From assembly GCF_002078875.1 (NCBI RefSeq), contig NC_034420.1, positions 3,223,814 through 3,287,813 of the forward strand: 64,000 nt of DNA. The letters run 5' to 3'. This document shows, in pieces, positions 49,801 to 62,575 of this stretch (the stretch's first letter is position 1; the number at the start of each line of letters is the position of its first letter). The position numbers and the translations under genes are program-made. The DNA is from Numida meleagris. Lineage: Eukaryota > Chordata > Aves > Galliformes > Numididae. Below the pieces are notes generated by a model. The model saw nothing but the letters and a program-made list of their open reading frames with translations. It was not told the origin of the DNA and searched no databases.

Positions 49801-52800
49801 TGCTGCTAAATGTCAGGGATATGCTGAACCAGTTACTATGGCCAGTTCTGCAATCAGTGAGGTCCTTAGGAAAAGTTCTACTGATTCCACTGGGCGTAGG
49901 ATGTAATTATTAAGCTCTCTGTTTCAGTACAAAATTCGGATAGACATTCTTCTTAACAGCCTAGGGGAAAGAGATCTTCAGACAACAGATTGTATTAAAT
50001 CCCAAAGCACTATTAATGCACTAGTCCAAAAGAAAAAATTACATCTAAGAGAAGGATTTTCAGCAGCTTAAGCATGCATTCTAGTGAAGAAAAATGGGTT
50101 TAATTGCTACTGGATAAGTGGACGATAGCAAACAATGTTAGCATGAAAATTACTTTCTCAACATTTAATGGATTTTTAATCTTGCTGATAAGTAACTCTT
50201 GCTCTCAAAATCAACAAGATAATTAGATGACAAGATATACCAAGCTTCCAGATCAGATCTGACTCATGGAAGACAAAGTAGTCCAGGAACCCAGCCCAGC
50301 TGTTACGTAAACTTGGGTTCAGCTCGACTTCTGCAACTTTAAATAGAATCTATAAACTACCAAAGCTCCTCAGATCAGAAGGAACTCAAGACTACATTTT
50401 ACATCTGGATTTACAAAGTGCATGCTTTCTCCCTGGATACCTCACCACACCCATAGATTATTTTTAATGCTTTTCTCGTAAAAAGAAGACTTCTGTTAAA
50501 ATATCGGAGGTTGAATCATGTTTAAAGACAGAAGGCAAAGGTACACAGGAAAGCATTAACACTACTAAGCCAAGGGTCATTCTCAGGTTTTTACTGATGT
50601 GACATTGGAGAGTTCCTAGCAGAACTCAATAATGAAACAATTCCTCAGAGGGACACAAGCATGTTGCATTTACAGGAGAAAAAATAGCGTACCAGAGTTA
50701 TCTACCCTTCAATCAAACCTAGAGAACCAAATGCCTCAATGGTTCCTTTCCGCTGTTCACACTTAAGTCTACATATCCATATCCGTGCTGGGTTTTCCCC
50801 TCACAATATCTATCCTTGAGCTGGAGAATTCAGCATCTTGTTCACCATCCCCTGGATATTATCTCAAGTTACATTAAAAATAATTTATAAAAATTAATAC
50901 TTTTGCAGAAGTTTTCTGGTGATAGCACAGCATTCCTAAAAAAAGGCTCCTGAAAAAAGGCCGAAGAAACATTGGATATGAAGCCAGAGTTCACACCCTG
51001 CAAACAGAGGTTAACAGCTCCTGCACTCCTTCCCCGAGAGATGGACAGGACAAGGAAGTAGAACTACTGTGTAAGAGACATTCAGGAAGCAGACCTGCTA
51101 AACTAGGGGCTCTGTCCAACACAAAACAAAATCCCTCTGAGAAACAAAGGAAGATGTAAAGAGGTCAGTGAAAAGGCAATGTGTCAGCAAAGGAAAGCCT
51201 TCCCAGCAGGCTTGTAGGAGTAAGCTGCCAAAAGTCTGAACGTGTTGGGTACTTTTGTGCTCTAGAACAGGAGATGGTCATATAATAGTAAAAGAATATT
51301 TTACATTGTATAGAAAGAGGGCTACACTTCAGTTCTGTTACTTCACTGCTTTTATTGCTGCGAACGTTCAAGGAAACAGGAGATGAGACAGGCAGCAGGA
51401 GAGCAGATCGCTGCCCAGGCTTACTGTGAAGATGGGGAGACAGACACAAACCTTCAGACTCACAAGTTCATCTTGTCTCTGCATTTTTCTCTTTATTTTT
51501 CTGTTTATGCTGCTTTCCCTAGTAGAAAGTCTCAGCACGTTTCAATTATTAAAATTAACTTTAAATGCCAATTTCCAGATTCCAAAATGAATAGGTTGTA
51601 GAGATTTCCAGCACAGTTGTGAAAAACAGCACCAGAGGGTAAAAGTGTAACTCTGTGAAACGTGTATTTTTGAGCAATTGGGCTGTCATTTCTCACTGGA
51701 AATCATGGCAACTTAATTCTTTTGGACCATTCTGAAATTATAAACTATGTTATTTATCTAATGAAATAATAAAAGAAGGTAGACATGACCCCTTTCAAGA
51801 CTGCAGTGCCATATGTAACCACTTCATTTGTTATAGAGCTATTTCTTCAGTTTACTGTGTGTATTTTGAGTGTATACATAACATAAGAACTAGATCTCAT
51901 GAGTGATACAAGTTTGTTTCTACTTTGGAGGACTAAGGGAATGTTATCCTCGAAGCTCTCTATGAACTGTCTGAAAAGCCTTTCTGATGGGATCACAAAA
52001 AGCTCAAGGGGAAAAAGGTCAACAGAAACAAGTATAAATTTCAGCAAAGGCAAAGTCTGCATCATCTTTTATATTTCAAGATCCCTATCTGCTCAGAAAC
52101 TTGATTGCTCAACTTGTAGTTTGCATGTCTTTGACAACCTTCATTCAAACCGTATGCAAATACTAAATTCATTACAGTTAGGGGTAACATGAGATGCTTT
52201 CTTATTCATTTAATCAAATCCATCTGTTAATTCCAGAAGATGGTAGCTTTGAATTATATTGATATTTGCATTACCAGGAATTGGGAGTAACCTAAGTATG
52301 TGGTTGCTTCAGTTTTATGGAAGGCTCTCAGAGAGTTTTTACTATTTTGCATATTAAATGTAAGCATCTTTAGAATCTTGAAGGAGACTGATGACTTTCT
52401 ATTCTTCTCTTGTCACTTGTAGCATCAGAATACTGAGCTAGCTGGACCACCAGCATGAGTCAGTGCAGCTGATCGTACACTGGACATGTACTTCGTGTAT
52501 AAAACCCATGTAAGATATTTACACAATGTAGTAGCAGATCTGCTTCACACTAGATATTATTCCTTCTCTAAAAGAAGAGTGAGCTCATACAAGTATTGTT
52601 AGGTAGCTACGGTAGTTGAAAACTGGAGGTGAATCAGCATTGCCCCTCCTCGCACAGCATTATTATGTTGGCTTAGAAGTATCTTCTAGTTATTTATTTG
52701 ATAAACTCAAAGTAGCGTGAGTAGTTCTAGCCATGGCAATACAGTAAAAAAACACTCTCAGGTCAAACAGTGCACACAGGGAGCTGCACAGCTGTAACAG

Positions 52801-55264
52801 TGCCCAGAGCAGTGCTGGTTACAGCACACGGACAGCCTGAGAAGATGGGCTACACCCCTGAATGCGCCACTGCATTTCTATAAGCATTCATTGTGTTCTT
52901 TCAATTAGCAATATATTTTGAAGTTGAAAACCATGAACATGTGTGCTTGGAACATTCAATCTGGGAAATCGAAAAAGTATATTCATATCCTTTGACTGCC
53001 TTTTCTCTACATTCTTCTTTAATAAGGTCTCAGTGTTTCATGGCCACTGAAGAATTCAAAGAATGCCATTAACCAAGGATACCACCCTGCTAATTAAAAT
53101 TAAATACTTGTTCTGAAAGAATTCCACAGCAAATCTTAAGTCTTACACACAGAAACCCTTTTTAAAGGCACAATATTAAAGCTTCCTATTTTCCAGGTGA
53201 TATCTCAGCCTTTTTTTTTACCTTTAGATTCTTTGTGCAATAATTACTTCACCAGTATCTTGAGACTGGAGTCTCATCAATACTCTTTCATAATTTATAA
53301 AGCCCAGCTCTCACGTTTTGGTCTCAAGAGTTTGTTTTCTGCTCTTGAACTATGGCTTTACCTGTCTTTATTACAGGGAACAGAAAAGGGAAGAAAGAAG
53401 GAGAGGGCGTAGGGGAGGGAATGAATTCCTGGAATTTACCTTTGCTTGAGGCAAGTAAAGAAAAAATTTAGAAGGAACAACAGTAGAAAAAAAAATCAGA
53501 AGCAGCCCCCAAAACCTAAACTCTATCTTCTTGAAGTTTACATATTTTCTATTTCTGTAACTTTCTGTTTTTCTTTCTAGACAGACAACTGGAAATTGCC
53601 ACTCAGAATTTTTTTCCTGGAATCCTGCTTAGTGCCTAAGGACTGGCAGGAAGTCTAAGAAGTCTTTCGGCTATCCAAAATGCTACTGCATTACCTCTAA
53701 GTAACAAAGCATTTTTATCACACTTATTCTAAGTATTTCTGGGATCCTGCCCCTTTGCTTCAGAAGTTTAAGACTTACCTCGTTCTAACGTTGGAAAGAA
53801 AGATTTCTGTCCCATTCCCTGAATACAGGGGAATCACACAGCCCAGAATTTCAGCATGACTCTTTCAGAAGGGACCACTTTTCTCACAGTCTACCACGTC
53901 TTCCATCACACCCAAATGTAGCTGTAAAGCAGTAGGTTTCAAAGCAATCCCTTAAGATCATGTGCTTTCCTTCCATTGAGTTTTGCCATACACCCCATGC
54001 TTTTGAGCAGCAGGGCCTTATTACCTCCATAACAGTTCTTCACAATATTATTTAATGATGCTTACTTTTACACCTAGAGGAAGGGAGCTTGCCAGCCAGA
54101 TCAGCTGTAACTGATGAGAAGTACCTCACAGCAGCTGTAAAAACGCAGAGCTTGCTCTGTCTGTGCTCATTAGGGCAGCCATGCTACACACCTGGCCTCT
54201 GAACCAGAGTATAGAGGTAGGTATGATGTGACATGCATAAAGCGTTTCCACGTCACTTCCAAAATGCATGCATGTTCCAGTTAACATTGAAACATTACAT
54301 TACAGTGAGATGAAACAAATATATCCTGCGGTATTACAGTGATAAGATCACTGCTGGTTACAACAATACACATCTTACGCACATCTCAGTAGAAGGGAGA
54401 CTGTAATGAAAGTACAGATTGACAAATACAACCACATTTGAGTTCTTCAGTCCAGTGAATTGCCACAGAAGATAACATGATATTTCAATGATAACATGGT
54501 ATTTCAAGATATGTCAGTTCATATGAACCCATGTCAATCTACTATCTCACACCAAAATGAGAAATGCCTGGTGTTACTGTACAAGCTTTGTCTTTCTAGG
54601 AGGTATAGTAACATCTAATCCCGTAGGTGAGATGACTTTTACTTGCATGCTAGCCAATAACGTTCAAACAGGCAAACCAAGAGAGAGCAATAAAGTTTAT
54701 TTTCCCCATGTTATGAAACATAGGACTCTCTTTTCCACTCCTACCCTTGCCACAACCAAATGTGCAGTTCTTTAGGCCACAGCATCCACAGTGCTGTAAG
54801 TGAAATTACTGCAAAAGTACGTGTAATTTCCCAGGGCAGCTGGCATTCCTTGCTAATATCTACCATGTTTCAAACTCCTTCGGTGCAGTCAGATTTCCAG
54901 CACCACATTTTCAAAACACCTGGCTTGTGCAAACTGAGAGCAGTGAGCTTCCCCACAGCACAGCGAGGGCTCTGTTACTTCTGGTTCCTCAGCTTTGAGA
55001 AGTGTCTCTGCAGCCCGTGAAGCCAGTGCTGCAAGACCTTCGATCTAAACTCAAACGAGGAGCTCTAAGAAGTAGTGTGATGCAGTCTGAGAAGAGTTCA
55101 ACAGCAGCTGCTGCGCTGCAAAGCATAATTCAAGCCCTCTTCAGACCCTTTAAAACCCAGGTTTTGTTCCCACTTGCTCTGTAAAAGCAAAGTGGCAACG
55201 GTTCGTTTCATTAATTCTGTAGGCAGAATGTAAAGTTAAAGCAGTGCATGTCCACTACCTGAAG
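46821..55264. other. Long stretch with no supported gene
   Basis: Many short ORFs, none with paired splice sites, good composition or a known domain. No CR1 piece was recognised. A plus-strand GTAGGTATG donor at 54216 follows a possible short exon with a Kozak-like GCAGCCATGC, but nothing supports it further. Most likely intron or intergenic DNA. Confidence 0.45.
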
Positions 55265-55705
55265 TGCACGATGCGGGTGCAGAGCTGACGGGACCTGGTG
55301 GAGGCAGAAACCCACCTCTCCAGCCCCGTTCTTTACCTTTGGGAGGACGGGCGCTGCAGAGCCCGGCTCTGTGGGACGGCGGCTGCAGGAAGCGTCCCTC
55401 CACATTACATTGCTACACCCTCGTTTGAGGCGCTCTGTACAAAACGCGTGCGCTCAGTGCTGGTTGAGGGGCTTTACGAGGAGCTCCCGCAAAGCTCCAA
55501 AGCGGCGCGGCGCTGAGGGGAGCCGGGCGCGAGGCGCCACGGGGAGGGAGCGCGCGGGAACGGCCGTGGGCGGGAAGGGCCGTGGGGCGCTGAGGGCAGC
55601 TCCGCGCTGCCGGGACTGGGGCACGGGGCGCCGCGGCTGCAGGGCCGGCCTCGGTACTTCGGGAACCGGCAGCTCTCAGGGCAGGTCCGCCCGCACGTGT
55701 GTCAC
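55265..55705. promoter_or_regulatory. CpG island, probable promoter
   Basis: The only CpG-dense stretch in the window, with runs such as GGGCGCGAGGCGCCACGGGG and GGGGCGCCGCGGCTGC. The surroundings are AT-rich and nearly CpG-free, so this is a likely promoter. Both directions have possible first-exon donors: on the minus strand GGAGAG|GTGGGTTTC and TTCAG|GTAGTGG near 55250-55320. On the plus strand a strong acceptor (TTTTGTTTTGTTCTCTGCAG) follows at 55860. ORFs inside (55298-55748) are long because GC-rich DNA has few stops. Direction cannot be decided from sequence. Confidence 0.8.
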
Positions 55706-56439
55706 TGCTAACAGCTCTTGGTCTGACCTTCCTTGGAAACTACAGTGACAGACACACCGCAGTCTTGCTAGAAATCTACTCTAGATCATCACGGTTTTTG
55801 CTGTTGCTAATCCTGGAGTATTTTGTGCGGTTGTTGTGTTTTTGTTTTGTTCTCTGCAGAACAGTGGCTGAAGACTGGCCACAGTGTTTCAGGTCCTTAG
55901 CTCTCTACCTGCTTTTCCCAGGTCTCCATCCGCTGTGGTACTTCATTCCTCACAGCCTTCCTGCAGCCCAGCTGCAGCGCAGTCACTGCTGCTGGCACCG
56001 GGGTGCATGGTGCCCTGTCAGAACGAAGGCAGCCTGCCTGGTTTGCTAAGTCTTATTCATGACAAACTCAGGCTGGCTGTTACTCTCAGTTTCTTAGCAC
56101 TTGAAATGTACCTGTTTGCTAGCCATGGTCAAAGGACTTCTCTTGGAATTAAGCTTAGCTGACATTTGAAAGATTCCGCTTTTCCTTCTCTCTTCAAAAG
56201 GAGGTAGTGTGTACTCGCCAACCTTTGCAATGCTTCAGCCATTTTCTTTTGTAGCCTAGAATGAATTGCATTGCGTTTTATTAATTTAATGTTTAATCAT
56301 AGTACAACCTAACTTGCTTTTTATTCAGTTTAACCAGAGTTTTTCTGTTTCCTGCTAATCCTTCTGTTCTGCCCCATCTCACCCCAGAATGTGTACTCCA
56401 GCTGTGTTCTGGTATAAGGCAGCATGGCATCAGAAAACA

Positions 56440-56665
56440 TGCAGCTAGGGATGGAAAACAGGACTGAGCTTTTACTCAGTTTTGAGGCACTGGCACACGC
56501 TGCCTGGAGAAGCTGTGGATGCCCTATCCCAGAAGGTGCTCAGGACCAGGCTGGATGGGGCCCTGGGCAGCCTGATCTGGTGGGATGCAACTGGCCCATG
56601 GCAGGGGTGTAAGAACTACATGATCTTTAGTGTCTCTTCAAATCCATGACGTTCTATGGTTCTCT
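56440..56665 (+). repeat. CR1 LINE 3' end fragment
   Basis: AGAAGCTGTGGATGCCCTATCC, CAGGCTGGATGGGGCCCTGG and GCAGCCTGATCTGGTGGGAT are classic CR1 3' sequences, ending in GTTCTATGGTTCTCTG. The plus-strand ORF 56424-56612 is part of it. It l begins about 0.7 kb beyond the CpG island. Confidence 0.93.
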
Positions 56666-57974
56666 GAAAAGCAGATTAGTGCAATGCTCTTAAATGCATA
56701 TACAGGGGTGAACTAAATTGTCCTGGGAGTAGCCACTGGAGCTATATCATCAGTATAGTTCTGGTTTTACTGGTAGTGCAAAAAGGTAAGGGTTGTTGGC
56801 CTGGATTTCCTCTTGGAAGATGGTTTGTTTAGATAATTCCTGCATTTCTGTAGGAAAAAGGTGGGGAGTTTAATAGTTGCAATACATTATATGTTACCCG
56901 TTCTGTTTCATCTGAAGGGCAGATGATATATTGGCTAACTTTTTTTGGCATAAACTAAATGATAAACACGCAACTCTGTGACCCATGGAAGTATTAGAGT
57001 TCAGGTTGCCTCAAGTGTCTTCCTTCCAATTTTTAAATGCTGTATATGAAGCAGTAGAAAAGCTGTGGATTTTTTTTTTTTGTCAGACTGTGTCTATTAA
57101 CCAGCTGAGTGTTGATGTAACGCTGCCAGCAGGCATGCTTGATAGCCTTCATATTTATATGCTGACCTGCTTCTTCAGTAATACAGCAATAATTCAGTAA
57201 CACAGTTTAGTTCCTGGCAAGCACTGAAAGTTAAATCATTGATGCAGCAAGAAAATCTCCCCTAATAATATACTTATATTAGGTTTTACTGAACTGCTTT
57301 TAACCCTTCTTCAGTTTGCAGTTAGTGAGTGTTATAACTTACTTTTCAGTCACATACAAGATGGTTCTTCCAAAGCCAATTCTACTGCAGCAATGTAGTC
57401 TTCTTGCCTCATCTTGTTCATCAGTTACAGTTGACTAAGCACAGTAACTTGGATTCAGGAAATACAGCCACATTGAACATCAAAAAAGTGGTTAGAGCTT
57501 CCATTGAGAAAGATCTGTGTTTGAAAACAGGTTAGGTATGAAAATGCACAGCAGCTGTCTTCTAACTCAAACTTCATGTGAAAAAGCAATAAATTTATAG
57601 CAATGCTTACAGCCTTTTGTTTGCTGATAGACTAGGGATAAATTTCCATAAAGGAAGCAGTAAATGTGATGAACAGTGATTTGCATGTGCTTAAAGAAAG
57701 GGAACTACTTAATTTTCTTTGTCTTTTGACAGATAAACAAATTCCTGGCACACTCCTTGTGATTTCTGTATCATTAATTTATTCGAACTTAAGCTCACAA
57801 ACAATAGAAACATTGTGACAAGCTGAAGAAGGCCAAAACCAGATCTGAGTTTCCCAAGGCTGTTTGGTCTCCATAAACGTTCAGCAACCACCAAGCAATG
57901 TCAATGGATGCCATTTTTTCAGCATGGAGGAATTTAATTCCACCCCTGTGCTAAAAAACACACTTCCACATCAG

Positions 57975-58188
57975 AGCCATTGTGTCAGACTGCCCCTCCG
58001 CTGCCATCTGGCAACAAAATGGCATGGAATATGGGAGGGAAGGTTCAGCCTCTACCACCATCACAACAACCACCTCTGATGTCATGAGCCAACGTAATAA
58101 AACAGGAGGCATTCCTTTCAGAGCAGCCCTCATAGAAATGGGTTTAAATCATAGAACTGAGAAGGATCAGGAGGAAGTCATGAACTAG
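57975..58188 (+). CDS. Candidate terminal exon, 71 codons, open on both strands
   Basis: From a possible acceptor (CACACTTCCACATCAG) a frame runs to TAG at 58186-58188 and reads among others NGMEYGREGSASTTITTTTS and RAALIEMGLNHRTEKDQEEV. AATAAA follows at 58403-58408. The reverse strand of the same stretch is open for 60 codons (58133-57951). A Thr-rich stretch arises from ACC/ACA repeats, so the pattern may partly reflect simple sequence. It lies 2.3 kb downstream of the CpG island. No family was recognised. Confidence 0.22.
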
Positions 58189-59267
58189 TCACTCTTCTTG
58201 TTGTGCCTGCTCTGCAGCAGCCTCACCAGCTGTTGTTTGGGTCTAAACAGTTCAGTCAGACTGTATTTTTCCTGAAATACCAATTTATTTACTTTTTTAA
58301 ATGAATGTCTTCCTTCACCATGCCCATGCGGAACTCAAGCACTTGCAGATAGGCAGACCTGTTTCTGTCATACCTAAATTGAATAGCATATTAGCAAAAC
58401 CAAATAAACTACTTTCAGCTTACTAATTGTTAACAAGTGTGTTTTTTCAACATTGTGGTAAAATATGTATTGAGTTCCAGAACTTCAGGTTTGCCTCATG
58501 CTTTCCTCTAAAGGGCGATGAAGGAAAGGCAGTTCCAAAGAATGGCTGGCTAAAACACACTAGAGGAGAGCCATCAGTACTTTGGAAACTAGTTTTGATT
58601 TTCCTTGAAGAGGTCAACACTACATAAACACAGTAGATTAACTATAAAACAATGCATGCTAAACATAAGCAGAAAAATAAATCCTGCAAACAAAGCCCCA
58701 CACAAGACTTAATTTTATGCAGTGCAGCAGATGTCATGGCCTAATTTTAGGTAAAGCCACTGCCGTAAACAATAAATTGAGCAGACATTTTTGCAAACAG
58801 AATTTGTGACCTGTTTCTCCTCTACAGTCCTCGTTTTGGGGAGAGGTCCCTCATGGTACCATTGGAAAAAACTTTCAGAGCTAAAGATTTTGTGTGCTTT
58901 ATGTTGCTACATCTAGAATGTCAACCATCCCAAGTCAAAAAATAAGAATAATAACTAAAAGACAAGGAACTTCAGTGTTACGCAGTATTAAATGACTGGT
59001 CTTGTCCCTCCTGTTGTTAACCTGTCTCTTGCTTCATAGCAAAACAATGTACTTTGTTGCATGGACATATCTTACATCCTTGACAAGTCACAGAACTCCT
59101 TCCTTACAGCACTGAAGAGAGGCTTGAGGTGCCTCATATAACGATTTTTTAATTTTGATTAAGTCCTAAATTACTTTGTCCTCTGATACTTTGCACTGAA
59201 GGTCTAATTTTCAGAACAGATACGAGCTTTTACTTCCATGTTCTCCACAGCCCATACAAAAACTTAC

Positions 59268-59317
59268 CATATAAGCACCTCCAGTGTGCAGGTTAAGGCC
59301 AAAAGCCATCTTCATTT
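59268..59317 (-). CDS. Candidate 50-base exon with near-consensus splice sites
   Basis: The minus strand has an excellent acceptor (CAGACTTGTTTCCTGTAG) and a near-perfect donor (ATG|GTAAGTTTT). Only one of three frames is open, reading MKMAFGLNLHTGGAYM when entered with two bases and left on a codon boundary. The one-base exit of the candidate at 59983-60007 supplies the missing base (G + AA = Glu). Among the best-supported exons in the window by splice signals. The product is unknown. Confidence 0.42.
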
Positions 59318-59982
59318 CTACAGGAAACAAGTCTGCTCTGAAACGTCATAGTTCTCTATATTGTCTGTCCTGTCCCCTAGCGACAGTCAGTTCCTTACAG
59401 CTAGCTGTGTAGCAAAAGTGACACCTGACCAACAGCAGCCTGAGAATGCATAGCAGAAAGACAGTTTGCTCTCTAGTGAAGATAAAATTGAAAGTGCTTA
59501 GAACTTGTTTGACTCAAGCTTCCTCTGTACATGATATGCCATATCAAGAAAAACAGCTTGAATGCTAGTAAACCTTTAAGTTGGATCAACAAACTCACCA
59601 GCTGTGACTGGAAGAAGTAACTGGAAGCGTTACCTATTGTATTTTAAAATGCAGATTGAGGATGCTGTATAGATTATATTCCGCACGTAATGAAGGACAT
59701 GAAACAGCTTTTCAGGGAAGTATGAGAAACATTGTACCTTTTCCCACCCTCACTACAGTAAGAACAGCAAGAACCTTGAAGAAGGCACGTGGAGCAAGCA
59801 TTGTTCATTGACATGCTGTTGACAGGTCGTACTAGCAGTTCTGCTGAAGCATGTAGCTGATTGGAGCAAGCTCAGGTCTCTGCTTTGCTTGTTCATTCTG
59901 GTCAGATCTAGGCCTACTCGAAAGTTTGTTTCTATATGTGAACTTCAGCTTCCATTCCCTACAGGTGGTTTGTACAAATTAC

Positions 59983-60007
59983 CTTTCTCCTGCAGTGGCT
60001 GGTTTCT
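59983..60007 (-). CDS. Candidate 25-base micro-exon
   Basis: An acceptor with a good tract (GATAGCCTTGGTTTTAG) and an AAAG|GTAATTTG donor lie 25 bases apart. All three frames are open. The one that joins 59268-59317 reads RNQPLQEK. Because every frame works, phase agreement carries little weight. Confidence 0.22.
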
Positions 60008-60009
60008 CT

Positions 60010-62495
60010 AAAACCAAGGCTATCAGTGGAGCTTTGTGTGCTATAACACTGCAGTGCCCTAAGGCATGATTAAGCCATTTGTTTACATATAAACATGTGG
60101 CACACTCCACCTGTACCAAGTGTTTGTTTTTGCATAGTTAGCAGATAACAGGGCTGTAAATGTTATTGCTAAATATTATAAACACTGATATACGTCTTTT
60201 TCCCCCCAGAATTGTGTTTTGGGCCTGATTCTCATCTTGATTTTAGCAATTTTGGGTGGATAGAACAGAAACCTGTGACTCACGTATGCATGAAGTTAGG
60301 ATAAAGCTCTGGTTTTCTTTTCAGTAGCATCTGTGCTATTTGTATTGTGTGGTTTGTGGTTGGTTTTTTTAAATTAAACTCAATATAAACAATTTATTAT
60401 TACATCATTTTTCAGCCAGATGTAACCATTTATGTTTCAAATAATGTATTTATTTCTACAGTGCCTTATTATATATCCATACTGCATAATGAACACGACA
60501 TATTTCTGAGTGTTACAGGAGTGCCTATTTCTGTTTCTCTCTATTCTGTATTGGGTTGTGTGTCTTCTTCTGAAAATGTGTCTCTATCTAAAGGGCCATT
60601 AACACAGATACTTTTTCCCCATTATTTTTCCTTCTGCAGATTCAGAATGTATCACTCAAGAGAGCAGCTATTGGTGTGTGGGTCCTTCACATTGTCTCAA
60701 GTTGCCATGTAATAATCCTCTGGAGATGTATTTCACTGAATTTTCCTGGTATGTAAAAGATGATATTACAAGATTAATTTCAGTACTGTCACATTCATAA
60801 CATTAATTTTTTTTTTCATTTACATAATTTCTTAAGGTGCAAAGTGAAATGAGTCATAGAGCAGAAGCTCTTCTTTTCAAAGGAAACCTGAAAATCGTAG
60901 GGGAAATTTTGGCACTAATAACTCAGAAAAAAAACCATGCTGTTTTAACATAAATTGAATTATTTGCTCTGAATGCACCTATGAAGATTTGAATTTGAAT
61001 GAGAAAAAAATCATGTGCAAATGGGAAAGGCAAGATTATGAGACATTTTTGGATCTGACTTCTACCTTAAATTCCATAAGAATCTATTGACTTTCCTCTC
61101 TTTCCTGAGTGGCTTTCAAATTTTGTTTCCAGTTTAGCTGCAAAAACTAATAGCAGTATTGCAGCTGCAGTGGTGGGCAAGCATTTGCTCTTGTGTTTAT
61201 ATTTCTGGACACCAAGAAGCCTCTTTTCTTGCATGTTTCCTTTTCATTAACACTACATATGGGGAAGGGATATTGTGCTTATTTATGCACTGTTATGAAT
61301 GGAACGTCAGCGACTTTAAGACATGAAATATGTTCAATTCAAATATATCTTCTGAAGAATCTATTTCAAGATAGGAAAAAAAAGTAAACACAGCAAATAT
61401 AGACTTCATAATTGTTTTAAGTTTTTCAATAAGTAGTAAACTGATAAAAAGAATCTAAGTAGAATTGTTTCAGAAAACAGATTTATAAGATTTATAAAAG
61501 ATTCTCATGATGAAAATCTTGCATAACCAGGAGTACTGTTTGTTTCTGCATGCTTCACTAATTTCCAACATTATATGATGATTAATATGCATGATCTTAT
61601 CTTTCTGAGCTCTGTTTCTTAGGTTTCACATGTTCGTAGTGGTATAAAAATTATTTGCATGTATAGAGTCTTCTCATTACTTAAGAGATCTTCGAAAGTA
61701 CTACAGATTGGGGGTAACAAAAGCAATGCAGTCACTAACTATATGCCACAGGCACTGGGGCATTTAGAACGTAGTTAGGATTGAAGCACCAAGTCAGCCA
61801 GTGCAAAGCCTCTTTATAAATCTGCGTAATCAACACGGAGGGTGCACCTGCTTACCACTGCTAATCAAAAGTAACTGCAGAACGATTGGGGTTATTCAAA
61901 CTCTGTTCCATTGTAAGACTGCTTTCTAATAAAATATTGACTGACTGGGCCTGCTGAGCATAAAAATCTGTAGAGTGAGATTAAAATAAATATATATACA
62001 TGCATATAAAAATTAGAAGGCTGTAATTTAAAGAGCCACCACAATTTGGTGCAAGCGTACCTGGTCAGTGGAAATATGTGTTGACTCTTTTTTGCATGAA
62101 AGTTAAGGAGGGATTACTATGTCTTTGGGGGGCTGCACCAAGAAGGTAATTACATGCTGTAGGTTGCAGTCATGTGGATGAGAGTCTAAGGCAAAGCCAG
62201 ATGATGATGCATCTACAAATACCTTTGACTGCAGCATATGGAACTGCACGGCGTTACAATTTTTAATTGAGCACATAATAACCCATAGTAACAGTAAACC
62301 AAAACTGTATTTAGGCATAGGGCTATGTCCTATGCCCTTGTTGTCCTGTCTATTAGCAGTGTTCAAAGGTAAGAATAAAGCTGACAAAGCATCAATGTTT
62401 TACAGCCACCTGAAGTAATTACATAATTGCTGTACGAAATTAATTGTTTCCACTAAAGCTGTACCAAGCAAATGGACTTCTGTGGATGCATTTAC
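60010..62495. other. Intron-like DNA
   Basis: AT-rich with T runs and no recognised repeat. A minus-strand CAGTG|GTAAGCAG donor near 61841 follows a 19-base open segment and was not judged sufficient. Confidence 0.45.
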
Positions 62496-62571
62496 CTTAA
62501 CCGAGCTGTTCTGCCAAGTTCAGGCCCATCTTCTGTTTCAGCCCCCTTCAATACAAGCCAGACCGGCACGT
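62496..62571 (-). CDS. Candidate internal exon, 24 codons, unidentified
   Basis: The best-looking exon candidate. The minus-strand acceptor ATTATATTTTTCCTTCTCTAG is close to ideal and the donor is TTAAG|GTAAATGC. Two of three frames contain stops. The open one reads VPVWLVLKGAETEDGPELGR then TARL, entering and leaving with two bases. Four CpGs fall within 76 bases of otherwise CpG-poor DNA. It implies that a minus-strand gene continues beyond the high-coordinate end of the window. I do not recognise the protein. Confidence 0.48.
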
Positions 62572-62575
62572 CTAG

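Noticed and set aside
55298..55748. ORFs of 72 and 125 codons in the CpG island
   Set aside because: Arg/Gly/Ala-rich products expected from GC-rich DNA in any frame; no start-site or domain support.
62103..62387. 94-codon minus-strand ORF with VDASSSGF, recalling a retroviral RNase H motif
   Set aside because: Only a few residues match by eye; no neighbouring pol, gag or LTR features are present.
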